Assembly (NCBI GenBank): GCA_013695495.1
Contig: JACDAK010000344.1
Span: 1 to 14,954 of the forward strand
DNA: 14,954 nt
Reading direction: 5' to 3'
DNA from: Blastocatellia bacterium
GTDB lineage: Bacteria > Acidobacteriota > Blastocatellia > Pyrinomonadales > Pyrinomonadaceae
Made by a program: the position numbers and the translations under genes. Below the pieces are notes generated by a model. The model was not told the origin of the DNA. It searched no databases and was given only the letters and a program-made list of their open reading frames with translations. Below, one piece after another: positions 7,364-14,724 of the stretch; within the stretch, counting starts at the first letter, position 1, and each line of letters opens with the position of its first letter.

Positions 7364-8281
7364 ATGCTTGCATTCACACTTCGCCGGCTTTTGATCATCG
7401 TTCCGATGGCTCTACTTGTCGTTTCGGTCACGTGGGGCCTCATTCGAATGGCCCCGGGGAGCTTTTATTCGGAAGAAAGGACCCTGCCTCCGGCCGTCGA
7501 GGCAAACATTCGTGAAAAATACGGCCTTGATAAGCCGATCTACCAGCAATACTTTATGATGCTGGCGAATGTCGTGCGTGGAGATTTCGGGACGTCGCTG
7601 CGTTATCAGGATCAAACGGTAAACGAGATAATTTTCCGCCACCTGCCGTATTCGGCAACGATCGGGCTGCTGGCGTATTTGCTCGCTTTGGTAATAGGAC
7701 TCGCAGCCGGGGTCATGGCGGCACTGCGCCAAAATTCGGCATTCGACTATGGATCGATGGCCGGCGCGATGCTGGGCCTGTCGGTGCCGAACTTTGTGCT
7801 TGGGCCGCTTTTGGTGATCGTGTTCTCGCTTTGGCTTTTCTGGCTTCCGCCGGCACGATGGGGCGGGATCTCGAATTTGGTCCTGCCGGTGCTGACTCTG
7901 GCGGCTATTTACACCGCGTATATCGCACGACTCACGCGCGCGGGGATGCTTGAGATAATGCGGTCGGATTACATCCGGACTGCACGCGCGAAGGGCTTGG
8001 ACGAAAAGACCGTGCTGCTAAAGCACGCGATGCGCGGCGGCATCGTTCCCGTTCTTTCATTCACGGGACCTGCATTGGCATCGCTGCTTGCGGGGACAGT
8101 GGTGGTGGAAAAGGTATTCGCCATTCCGGGACTCGGCAATATTTTCATCCAATCTGTCCTCAACCGGGACGAGCCGCTGACATTGGGGATCGTTGCCTTC
8201 CTTTCGATTCTGATCATGGTTTTCAATCTGTTGGTGGACATTTCTTACGGATTTCTCGATCCGCGAATTCGATACGACTAA
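7364..8281 (+). CDS. oppB: Peptide ABC transporter permease, OppB/DppB type
   Basis: A 305-residue inner-membrane permease, one half of the channel of a peptide-type ABC importer. It has six predicted membrane spans, at about residues 9-28, 97-121, 133-160, 172-191, 229-250 and 273-295. The N-terminus RRLLIIVPMALLVVSVTWGLIRMAPG is typical of OppB/DppB. The periplasmic segment YGLDKPIYQQYFMMLANVVRGDFGTSL is also characteristic. The cytoplasmic EAA loop, ARAKGLDEKTVLLKHAMRG (about 207-225), is where the ATPase docks. The C-terminus FLDPRIRYD is the standard OppB ending. Length is normal. It starts 25 nt after the second receptor and is followed 23 nt later by oppC. Confidence 0.95.
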   Translation: MLAFTLRRLLIIVPMALLVVSVTWGLIRMAPGSFYSEERTLPPAVEANIREKYGLDKPIYQQYFMMLANVVRGDFGTSLRYQDQTVNEIIFRHLPYSATIGLLAYLLALVIGLAAGVMAALRQNSAFDYGSMAGAMLGLSVPNFVLGPLLVIVFSLWLFWLPPARWGGISNLVLPVLTLAAIYTAYIARLTRAGMLEIMRSDYIRTARAKGLDEKTVLLKHAMRGGIVPVLSFTGPALASLLAGTVVVEKVFAIPGLGNIFIQSVLNRDEPLTLGIVAFLSILIMVFNLLVDISYGFLDPRIRYD

Positions 8282-8293
8282 GTACGGTAATTT

Positions 8294-8298
8294 GAGGA
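8294..8298 (+). promoter_or_regulatory. Shine-Dalgarno site of oppC
   Basis: GAGGA lies 6 nt before the ATG at 8305. It fixes the start that includes the unusual N-terminal membrane pair, so that extension is not an annotation artefact. Most other genes of the run lack such a clear site. Confidence 0.65.
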
Positions 8299-8304
8299 CG
8301 CTGC

Positions 8305-9687
8305 ATGGAAACTTTTGAGGACAAGAATCTCGCAGGAGGCGCCGAGGCTTATCGAAAGCGCCTGGTCGGGCTGGGGTTCGTCTTTTTGCTAGTGATCTCG
8401 TTGATCGCTTTGCACTGGAGTGCGCGCACGGAATACTTTTCGAGCATCGGGCTCATCGTATTTCTCGTTTTGTTCATTTCGCTAACGGCCTATGCCGTGT
8501 GGAGTGTTCGAACGAGTTCGAGCAATTCGCTGTGGGCAGATGCGTGGAAGCGTTTGTTTAAGAATAAGCTGGCGGTGTTCGGCTTGATCGTTGTCTGGCT
8601 TATGGTCCTGTTGGTCGCTGTCGGGCCGACGCTTGTTTATTGGCTGAATGGATTCACGCCTGATTATATCCCGTCGGGAGTCGACGGCGGCGATCGGGTC
8701 AGGTCCTTTCCGCCGTCGGGAATGCATCCGATGGGCACTGATGATCAGGGCCGCGACCTTTTAGCACGCGTGCTGCAGGGCGGGCGCATTTCGCTGATGG
8801 TCGGCATCATCTCAACATTTGTTTCGCTGATCGTAGGTGTGTCATGGGGAGCCGTTGCAGGTTACCTTGGCGGCCGGGTCGACAATATAATGATGCGCAT
8901 CGTCGACATCATCTATTCGATCCCTTACATCCTCGTCGTGATCGTTCTGCTCTCAGTTTTAGGCGGGCCGAATACCGGGTTTCTGATCGGACTAATACCG
9001 GCCATCGTCACGACATTTATAACACTGCTTGTGCTGACGTACTTCTTGGCTAAGCTCTACCAATTCATTAACGAATACTTCGTCCGCAGGGTTGGGTCAG
9101 GAATGATCAAGCTTTTGATGGTTCTTTTCGCCCTGGTCACGGGGATGGTGCTCATCGAAGCAATCGTGTTCAATATGTGGATGCACGAGGCTTTCCTCGG
9201 AAACCTCGGCGACTGGATGGCTGAGATATACATGGCCAACGTCAATCAGGGGTTGAGCCAGATCTTTCTTTTGTTCTTCGCACTAGGATTGGTTTCATGG
9301 TTGACGATGGCACGCGTCGTTCGCGGGCAGATCTTGTCGCTTAAGAATCAGGAATTTGTACTAGCCGCAAAGGCGACGGGCGTTTCGACCTTCGGCATTA
9401 TCTTTCGCCATCTCGTGCCGAACGCTCTTGGGCCGGTTATTGTTTACGCGACGCTTACTGTTCCGAGTGTGATGCTGACAGAGGCGTTCCTTTCGTTCCT
9501 CGGGTTGGGTGTTCAGGCGCCTTATGCATCGTGGGGTAGTCTAGCATCTGACGGTATCAAGAACATTCAGATCTTCCCGTGGCAACTGATTTTCCCGGGG
9601 GTGACGATGGCACTTACGCTGTTTTCGCTAAATTTCCTTGGTGACGGGCTGCGCGATGCGCTCGATCCGCAGACGCGTAAGTTCTAG
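8305..9687 (+). CDS. oppC: Peptide ABC transporter permease, OppC/DppC type, with extra membrane segments
   Basis: A 460-residue inner-membrane permease; ordinary OppC is about 300. The core is certain: WKRLFKNKLAVFGLIVV, HPMGTDDQGRDLLARVLQGGRISL, RIVDIIYSIPYILVVIVLLSV, the EAA loop LAAKATGVSTFGIIFRHLVPN (about 353-373), TEAFLSFLGLGVQAPYASWG and the C-terminal GDGLRDALDPQTRKF. Two additions are unusual. An N-terminal part (1-85) has two spans, at about 19-38 and 47-68. An insertion of about 90 residues (222-315) between canonical spans 3 and 4 has two more hydrophobic segments, at about 226-250 and 267-292. Ten spans are therefore predicted instead of six. The even number added keeps the EAA loop cytoplasmic. 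A GAGGA Shine-Dalgarno site (8294-8298) lies 6 nt before the ATG. The frame is continuous, so this is not a frameshift artefact. Confidence 0.95.
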   Translation: METFEDKNLAGGAEAYRKRLVGLGFVFLLVISLIALHWSARTEYFSSIGLIVFLVLFISLTAYAVWSVRTSSSNSLWADAWKRLFKNKLAVFGLIVVWLMVLLVAVGPTLVYWLNGFTPDYIPSGVDGGDRVRSFPPSGMHPMGTDDQGRDLLARVLQGGRISLMVGIISTFVSLIVGVSWGAVAGYLGGRVDNIMMRIVDIIYSIPYILVVIVLLSVLGGPNTGFLIGLIPAIVTTFITLLVLTYFLAKLYQFINEYFVRRVGSGMIKLLMVLFALVTGMVLIEAIVFNMWMHEAFLGNLGDWMAEIYMANVNQGLSQIFLLFFALGLVSWLTMARVVRGQILSLKNQEFVLAAKATGVSTFGIIFRHLVPNALGPVIVYATLTVPSVMLTEAFLSFLGLGVQAPYASWGSLASDGIKNIQIFPWQLIFPGVTMALTLFSLNFLGDGLRDALDPQTRKF

Positions 9688-9707
9688 TTCGGAATCGATG
9701 TTCAATT

Positions 9708-10736
9708 ATGAGCACTAACGGCAACGGCACAATTTTGACGGTCAAGGACCTTCGGACCTATTTCAACACCGAAGACGGCGTGGTAAAGGCCGTTGACGGC
9801 ATCTCGTTCGACCTTAAAAAGGGCGAGACGCTTGGCATCGTAGGCGAATCGGGCTCGGGCAAGTCGGTGACGAATCTTTCGGTAATGCGATTGATCCCGG
9901 AACCTCCGGGAAAGATCGTTAACGGCGACATCATTTTCAATGGGATCGACGTAAGGGCTCTGTCGATCGATGAGGTGCGAAAGATCAGGGGCAAGCGCAT
10001 AGCGATGATCTTTCAAGATCCGATGACCTCGCTCAACCCGTTCTTGAAGATCTCGACGCAGTTGATGGAGGTGACAAAACTGCACCTGGGCCATTCGAAA
10101 GCCGAGGCACGCGAGCATGCGATAAAGATGCTTGAGACGGTCGGGATCCCGGACGCCGAAAGCCGCGTCGATGGTTATCCACATGAATTTTCCGGCGGAA
10201 TGCGACAACGTGTAATGATCGCGATGGCGTTAAGCTGCGACCCCGAACTTTTGATCGCTGACGAGCCGACTACGGCGCTTGACGTCACGATTCAGGCGCA
10301 GATCTTGGAACTCATCAAGAGCCTCAAATCGCGGATGGGAACAAGCGTTATTTTGATCACGCACGATCTGGGAGTCGTGGCGGGAATGACGGACAAGATC
10401 ATTGTCATGTATGCCGGCAAGGTCTTTGAGCAGGCACCGACGGGGGAACTGTTTTCGACGCCCGCTAACCCGTACACTAAAGGACTTTTGCGAAGCGTGC
10501 CGGACCCCGCTCACGAGCAGGGTGCACCGCTTTATCAGATACCCGGGCTTCCCCCGGATGTGGCACGACTGCCTCCCGGGTGCCCGTTCGCGGAACGCTG
10601 CGATAGGGCTGAGGACATTTGCACCCGCGAATACCCTCCGTTCGTGCAGATCAATGAACATCATCATTCACTCTGTCATTTCGCAGAAGAGGTTTACGCA
10701 GAGTCTCAACAGGAAAGGGCTGTCTCGACGGTTTGA
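9708..10736 (+). CDS. oppD: Peptide ABC transporter ATP-binding protein, OppD/DppD type
   Basis: A 342-residue cytoplasmic ATPase that powers peptide import with OppF. All nucleotide-binding elements are intact: Walker A GESGSGKS (46-53), Q-loop FQDPMTSLNP (Gln103), signature FSGGMRQR (161-168), Walker B LLIADE (181-186) and the switch His219 in ITHDLG. The C-terminal oligopeptide-transporter domain carries Cys292, Cys298, Cys305 and Cys323 (spacing C-x5-C-x6-C-x17-C). Some OppD/DppD proteins are known to bind a [4Fe-4S] cluster with such cysteines, so one is likely here. It starts 20 nt after oppC without a strong Shine-Dalgarno site. Its N-terminus MSTNGNGTILTVKDL resembles that of the next gene. 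Confidence 0.96.
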   Translation: MSTNGNGTILTVKDLRTYFNTEDGVVKAVDGISFDLKKGETLGIVGESGSGKSVTNLSVMRLIPEPPGKIVNGDIIFNGIDVRALSIDEVRKIRGKRIAMIFQDPMTSLNPFLKISTQLMEVTKLHLGHSKAEAREHAIKMLETVGIPDAESRVDGYPHEFSGGMRQRVMIAMALSCDPELLIADEPTTALDVTIQAQILELIKSLKSRMGTSVILITHDLGVVAGMTDKIIVMYAGKVFEQAPTGELFSTPANPYTKGLLRSVPDPAHEQGAPLYQIPGLPPDVARLPPGCPFAERCDRAEDICTREYPPFVQINEHHHSLCHFAEEVYAESQQERAVSTV

Positions 10737-10747
10737 CCGGAACACAG

Positions 10748-11788
10748 ATGGATACAAACGGAAGCAACAATTTGATCACGCTTGAGGACTTGCAGGTCTA
10801 TTACCGTATTGCCGGCGGGATATTGGCCGACGATAAGATCGTGAAAGCGGTCGACGGTGTTTCGCTTGACATTAAGCGGGGTGAAACGCTGGGGCTCGTG
10901 GGGGAATCGGGCTGCGGGAAATCGACACTGGGGAAGGCGATTCTGCGATTGACGGAACCCACCGCCGGAAAGGTCTTCTTCAAAGGGAACGATCTTGCCC
11001 ATCTTCCGCAAAAGGCCATGCGCGAACATCGGCGGCACCTGCAGATGATCTTTCAGGATCCGTATTCGTCGCTCAATCCGCGAATGAATGTCGGCCAGAT
11101 AATAGCAGAACCGATCAGGACCTTCGGCCTTACTTATGGAGAGTCGATCGAATCAATGGTCGGGGACTTGATGGAGACGGTCGGGCTTAGCCGCAGATTC
11201 CTGACCCGTTATCCGCATGAGTTCTCAGGCGGCCAACGGCAGCGTATAGGGATAGCAAGAGCGTTGGCGGTCGACCCCGAGTTCATCGTAGCGGACGAGC
11301 CGATCTCGGCGCTCGACGTTTCCATCCAGGCTCAGATCATGAACCTGATGGAGAAGCTGCAGGCCGAGAAGAATCTGACGTATCTGTTCATCTCGCATGA
11401 TCTGCGGGCAATCCGGCATTTGTCTGACCGCGTGGCGGTGATGTATCTCGGACGGATCGTGGAACTGGCATCGGGCAAAAATATTTACGACGATCCGCTG
11501 ATGCCGTATACAAAGGCCTTGATCTCAGCAGTGCCGGTGCCCGACCCTGCGATCGAAGCGACGCGCGAGCGGATCATATTGCAGGGAGACGTTCCCTCGC
11601 CGATCAATCCGCCGACGGGGTGCCACTTCCATACACGGTGTGTTTACGCGATCGAGGAATGCAAACAGATCGTGCCGCAGCTTGTGGAGATCAAGCCGCT
11701 GCACCGCGCAGCGTGCATTCGAATCAACAGCGAACATCCGCACATCGAACAGAATGCCGAAGCGGGAATGAGAGCTATCGGCAAATAA
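10748..11788 (+). CDS. oppF: Peptide ABC transporter ATP-binding protein, OppF/DppF type
   Basis: A 346-residue partner ATPase of OppD. It has Walker A GESGCGKST (52-60), Q-loop FQDPYSSLNP (Gln103), signature FSGGQRQR (159-166), Walker B FIVADE (179-184) and the switch His217 in ISHDLR. The four C-terminal cysteines 292, 298, 305 and 323 have exactly the same positions and spacing as in OppD. A TTG at 10733 overlapping the oppD stop would add five residues. The ATG at 10748 is preferred because it gives MDTNGSNNLITLEDL, which aligns with the OppD start, and GGAA lies about 6 nt before it. It is the last gene of the run: the convergent amidase gene ends 4 nt later, and a hairpin just downstream probably stops transcription. 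Confidence 0.96.
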   Translation: MDTNGSNNLITLEDLQVYYRIAGGILADDKIVKAVDGVSLDIKRGETLGLVGESGCGKSTLGKAILRLTEPTAGKVFFKGNDLAHLPQKAMREHRRHLQMIFQDPYSSLNPRMNVGQIIAEPIRTFGLTYGESIESMVGDLMETVGLSRRFLTRYPHEFSGGQRQRIGIARALAVDPEFIVADEPISALDVSIQAQIMNLMEKLQAEKNLTYLFISHDLRAIRHLSDRVAVMYLGRIVELASGKNIYDDPLMPYTKALISAVPVPDPAIEATRERIILQGDVPSPINPPTGCHFHTRCVYAIEECKQIVPQLVEIKPLHRAACIRINSEHPHIEQNAEAGMRAIGK

Positions 11789-11791
11789 CGA

Positions 11792-13387
11792 CTATGCAAC
11801 AGTTGCGAGAAGGCCCGGTTTACGCCGGGCTTTCGTCGTCTGTTCGAACGCGTAAGCGATCTTGATCAAAATCGGTTCAGAGAATGCTCTTCCAAAGAAC
11901 GAGATCCCGATCGGCAGGCCGCCCGCGAACCCGGCAGGCACCGTGATGTTGGGGTAACCCGCGACCGCGGCTATAGACGAACTTGAAACATAGTTGCTGC
12001 CGCAGTCGCCGTTGATTAGGTCGATCATCCAAACGGGTGCGTTTGACGGACCGACAATAGCGTCGAGCTTGTTCGCGTCCATCACTGCATCAATCCCTTT
12101 GCTGCGGGTCAATTCCCGACAGGTGGCGAGTGCATCGAGATATTCTTTTGACTTAAGATCGCCTTTCTTGGCCGCCTGTTCGAAGATCTCCTGCTTGAAG
12201 TACGGCATTTCCCGGGCTGCATTGTCCTCGTTGAACTCGATCAGCTGGGCGAGGGTCGTGTGTTCGGCTTTCCGTTCACGAAGATACCTCTCGAGGCCAT
12301 CTTTGAATTCGTAGAGGAGGACTTCGAACTCGGCAGAGCCGAACTTGCCCAGCGTTTCCAGCTTGATGTCGACGAGCGTTGCACCGGCACGCTTCATCGC
12401 ATCCAGGGCACTATCCAGGACCTTGTCGACATCGTCGCGTCGGCCCCAATAGTTGCGCGCGATGCCGATGCGCATCCCTTTAAGGCCGGCAGGGTCGAGA
12501 AACGAAGCATAATCGGTTTGGTGCCTGTCGGGCCGTTTGGTCGTCACGTCATCACTTGCATCGACGCCCGAGATCGCTGATAGCAGAATCGCCGCATCTG
12601 CGACGGAACGGGTCATCGGCCCCGCAGTGTCTTGCGAATGTGCTATCGGGATGATCCCGCTGCGGGAGACGAGGCCGATCGTCGGTTTTAGGCCAACGAC
12701 GCCGCACACCGATGCGGGACAAACGATAGAGCCGTCAGTTTCGGTGCCGATGGCGATAGCCGCAAGGTTTGCGGATACAGCTGCTCCGGAGCCGGAGGAC
12801 GAGCCGCAGGGGTTGCGATCAAGGATATAGGGATTTCGCGTTTGGCCGCCGCGGCCGGACCAGCCGCTAACAGAGTTGGTTGAGCGGAAGTTTGCCCATT
12901 CGCTTAGGTTTGTCTTACCCAGGATCACGGCGCCGGCATCGCGTAATTGCCTAACGATGAACGCGTCGCGAGCGGGCGGCGGGGCCCCTACGAGGGCGAG
13001 ACTTCCCGCGGTTGTCTTCATCTTGTCGGCGGTGTCGATGTTATCTTTCAAAACGATCGGAACGCCGTGGAGCGGCCCGCGTATCTTACCGGCTTTCCGT
13101 TCTGCGTCGAGCTTTTCGGCCGTGGCGACGGCGTCCGGATTTAGCTCGATGATCGAATTGACGCGTTTGTCGAACGAATCTATTCGTGTGAGATAGAACT
13201 GAGATAACTCCTTGGCAGATGTTTCCCCAGCGGCCATGGCACGCTGGAGGTCGGCTATTGTCGCCTCTTCCGCGTTGAACGACGTCCGCATAGCACTCGC
13301 GTTTAAGGTCGCTCTTGAAGCTACGATCGCAGCTCCGGCGGCGTTTGCAGCGGATCGGACGAAGTCTCGTCGGTTTATTTTTTTCAC
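11792..13387 (-). CDS. Tat-exported amidase (amidase signature family)
   Basis: A 531-residue enzyme of the amidase signature family, which hydrolyses carboxamide bonds with a Ser-cisSer-Lys triad. The N-terminus MKKINRRDFVRSAANAAGAA is a twin-arginine signal (Arg6-Arg7), so the folded enzyme is probably sent to the periplasm. The triad is visible: Lys114 in VLKDNID, cis-Ser196 in NPCGSSSGSGAA and the nucleophile Ser220 in GTETDGSIVCPAS. The 24-residue gap between the two serines is the family norm. Length and C-terminal GYPNITVPAGF and GLPIGISFFG blocks are also typical. The start is GTG, with GAGG 5 nt before it (13396-13393). The substrate cannot be told from sequence. It resembles secreted peptide amidases more than the GatA subunit, because it is exported and no gatB or gatC is nearby. 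Confidence 0.92.
   Translation of the reverse strand: MKKINRRDFVRSAANAAGAAIVASRATLNASAMRTSFNAEEATIADLQRAMAAGETSAKELSQFYLTRIDSFDKRVNSIIELNPDAVATAEKLDAERKAGKIRGPLHGVPIVLKDNIDTADKMKTTAGSLALVGAPPPARDAFIVRQLRDAGAVILGKTNLSEWANFRSTNSVSGWSGRGGQTRNPYILDRNPCGSSSGSGAAVSANLAAIAIGTETDGSIVCPASVCGVVGLKPTIGLVSRSGIIPIAHSQDTAGPMTRSVADAAILLSAISGVDASDDVTTKRPDRHQTDYASFLDPAGLKGMRIGIARNYWGRRDDVDKVLDSALDAMKRAGATLVDIKLETLGKFGSAEFEVLLYEFKDGLERYLRERKAEHTTLAQLIEFNEDNAAREMPYFKQEIFEQAAKKGDLKSKEYLDALATCRELTRSKGIDAVMDANKLDAIVGPSNAPVWMIDLINGDCGSNYVSSSSIAAVAGYPNITVPAGFAGGLPIGISFFGRAFSEPILIKIAYAFEQTTKARRKPGLLATVA
11810..11833 (+). terminator. Likely intrinsic terminator of the opp run, inside the 3' end of the convergent amidase gene
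   Basis: The arms AAGGCCCGG (11810-11818) and CCGGGCTTT (11825-11833) pair over 9 bp with one G-U wobble around a 6-nt loop. It begins 22 nt after the oppF stop. The T tract is short (TTT, then CGTCGTC), so it may be a moderate terminator. It lies in the last codons of the amidase gene, which runs the other way. On the minus strand no T tract follows, so it should act mainly on the plus strand. Confidence 0.6.
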
Positions 13388-13392
13388 TGATA

Positions 13393-13396
13393 CCTC
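13393..13396 (-). promoter_or_regulatory. Shine-Dalgarno site that sets the GTG start of the amidase
   Basis: GAGG on the minus strand lies 5 nt before the GTG at 13387. It supports this start, which gives a complete twin-arginine signal peptide. Confidence 0.7.
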
Positions 13397-13433
13397 GTGT
13401 TTAGAATTGATGAATTTCCCGATGATATGCGCA

Positions 13434-13462
13434 ATTTTGTATCTTTTTTAAGCTTCGGTCAA
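13434..13462 (-). promoter_or_regulatory. Probable sigma70-type promoter of the amidase gene
   Basis: On the minus strand TTGACC (13462-13457, 5 of 6 to TTGACA), a 17-bp spacer and CAAAAT (13439-13434, 4 of 6 to TATAAT). The predicted start near 13427 gives a leader of about 40 nt containing the GAGG Shine-Dalgarno site. Position and spacing are good; the -10 box is imperfect. Confidence 0.5.
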
Positions 13463-13499
13463 TTCACAACAACTTAATGGAACATGTGGTGGCGACCTA

Positions 13500-13535
13500 T
13501 TGAAGTTTGCCGCCGAAACGTGTAACTTCTAACTT
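13500..13535 (+). promoter_or_regulatory. Weak promoter candidate for the acidic protein / coaX unit
   Basis: Two overlapping weak options exist: TTGAAG (13500-13505) with TAACTT (13523-13528), and TTGCCG (13507-13512) with TAACTT (13530-13535), both with 17-bp spacers. The repeated TAACTT boxes match TATAAT poorly. A promoter is expected here because the amidase gene is divergent and this is the first plus-strand gene, but the exact site is uncertain. Confidence 0.25.
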
Positions 13536-13548
13536 GGTAGTTTGACCT

Positions 13549-13878
13549 ATGAGCAACGAACAGGAACCTTCAGCCGACTTCGAATTCGACGAAGATTTTG
13601 ACGACGAATTTGCGGATTTCGAGGAGTTCGATGCGGACATCGACAACGTTGTCGTTCGCACCGCGATACTCGAAAAACAGAATATGGTGGCGCTTTTGTG
13701 CATCAAAAGCGCTCCGGTTGGGGCTGCGATCTGTAGAATAGATCCGCGTGAAACGAGTCCCGCTGTTCAGCTTTACGATGACCCCAGTGCTGCCCTGCTA
13801 TGGTTCACCCGGAGCCTCTCCACTAGCAAGCGAAATGGATGGAACGTTGTTTACGACGGCCTTCCGCTGCAAGGCTAG
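13549..13878 (+). CDS. Unrecognised small acidic protein upstream of coaX
   Basis: A 109-residue protein I do not recognise. The first 33 residues are extremely acidic, with 16 Asp/Glu and 7 Phe in an irregular D/E-F pattern (for example FEFDEDFDDEFADFEEF). Residues 34-109 look like a small folded domain of alternating hydrophobic strands: VVVRTAILEKQNMVALLCIK, GAAICRID and AALLWFTRSL, then GWNVVYDGLPL at the end. No signal peptide or membrane span is seen, so it is probably cytosolic. The acidic Phe-rich tail could be disordered and mimic nucleic acid or bind a basic partner, which is inference only. The stop is 7 nt before the coaX ATG, so the two are probably cotranscribed. No Shine-Dalgarno site precedes the ATG. 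The normal-looking domain after the tail argues that the gene is real. Confidence 0.72.
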   Translation: MSNEQEPSADFEFDEDFDDEFADFEEFDADIDNVVVRTAILEKQNMVALLCIKSAPVGAAICRIDPRETSPAVQLYDDPSAALLWFTRSLSTSKRNGWNVVYDGLPLQG

Positions 13879-13885
13879 TTGAAAT

Positions 13886-14662
13886 ATGCTACTTGCCATT
13901 GATATCGGCAACTCCACGATCAAATTCGGAATATTTGACGGGGAAGAGCTCGTCCATAAATTTTCAATACATACTGCACGCGATTACGGTGAAGACGAAC
14001 TCAAGTTCGACCGTCTTCGCGTTCTCGACGAAGATTTCATACGAATCAACACGGTGATCGTCGCGTCGGTCGTTCCCGAGTTGAACGACACGCTCCGCGC
14101 GGTTTGCTGGGATGAATTCAAGGTGCGGCCGATCTTCGTCGATCACACATTCGATTTTGGGTTGACGATAGAATACACGCCGCTCGAGTCACTGGGAATC
14201 GACCGTCTTGTGAATTGTGCGGCAGCCGCTCAACGATATGGATCGCCGCTGATCGTGTGCAGCTTTGGAACTGCGACGACGATCGATCTGGTTCGCGAGG
14301 GGGGTGAATTTGCCGGCGGCGTTATCGCGCCCGGAATGGTGACGATGGCAGATATGCTGAATAAGCGAACTTCGCAACTGCCGCTGGTAGACATTCGAAA
14401 ACCGGAAAAGCTGATAGGGAACTCTACCGAGGAAGCGATTCGCTCGGGCGTTTTCTTTGGCTACCTAGGCCTTGTCGAGGGCCTGGTCGACCGTTTTCGA
14501 TCGCTTTTTGAAACGCCGGTCCCGGTGGTAGGTACGGGCGGTCTCGGTCCTACGGTGTTGCGCGAAACGTCGTTGATCGATCATCACGATGAAAATCTGA
14601 CCCTATTCGGACTTAAGCTGGTGGGGGAAGCCACTCTTTCTCGCAGCCTGGGAAACATATGA
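13886..14662 (+). CDS. coaX: Type III pantothenate kinase
   Basis: Phosphorylates pantothenate, the first step of CoA synthesis, in the cytosol. CoaX enzymes belong to the ASKHA fold and, unlike type I enzymes, need a monovalent cation and are not feedback-inhibited by CoA. The 258-residue length is normal. Motifs in order: phosphate loop DIGNSTIKFG (Asp6), LESLGIDRLVN with the GxDR motif (Asp106, the likely catalytic base), SFGTATTID (126-134), FAGGVIAPG and the C-terminal VVGTGGLG. One change stands out: the DxGTAxT motif usually has Asp where Ser126 stands here, a position thought to help bind the cation and phosphate. The acidic protein gene lies 7 nt upstream. The coaE gene of the same pathway lies in the other plus-strand unit. 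Confidence 0.94.
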   Translation: MLLAIDIGNSTIKFGIFDGEELVHKFSIHTARDYGEDELKFDRLRVLDEDFIRINTVIVASVVPELNDTLRAVCWDEFKVRPIFVDHTFDFGLTIEYTPLESLGIDRLVNCAAAAQRYGSPLIVCSFGTATTIDLVREGGEFAGGVIAPGMVTMADMLNKRTSQLPLVDIRKPEKLIGNSTEEAIRSGVFFGYLGLVEGLVDRFRSLFETPVPVVGTGGLGPTVLRETSLIDHHDENLTLFGLKLVGEATLSRSLGNI

Positions 14663-14676
14663 GCGTTTCAAAAGGA

Positions 14677-14724
14677 GCCTTCGTTTGTTAGACTAACGCT
14701 TGGCGGCCGTTTTGAATCGAAGGC
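14677..14724. repeat. Inverted repeat between coaX and ispH
   Basis: GCCTTCG (14677-14683) and CGAAGGC (14718-14724) are perfect 7-bp complements. Between them GTTAGACTAAC (14687-14697) forms a smaller 5-1-5 palindrome. No T tract follows, so this is not a clear terminator. It could be an RNA leader structure before ispH or a binding site for a dimeric regulator. It may also be chance. Confidence 0.3.

Noticed and set aside
14659..14691. Ten-codon frame MSVSKGAFVC overlapping the coaX stop by ATGA
   Set aside because: A leader peptide is possible, but it is short, has no run of regulatory codons and has no link to a terminator or antiterminator pair. It is likely chance.
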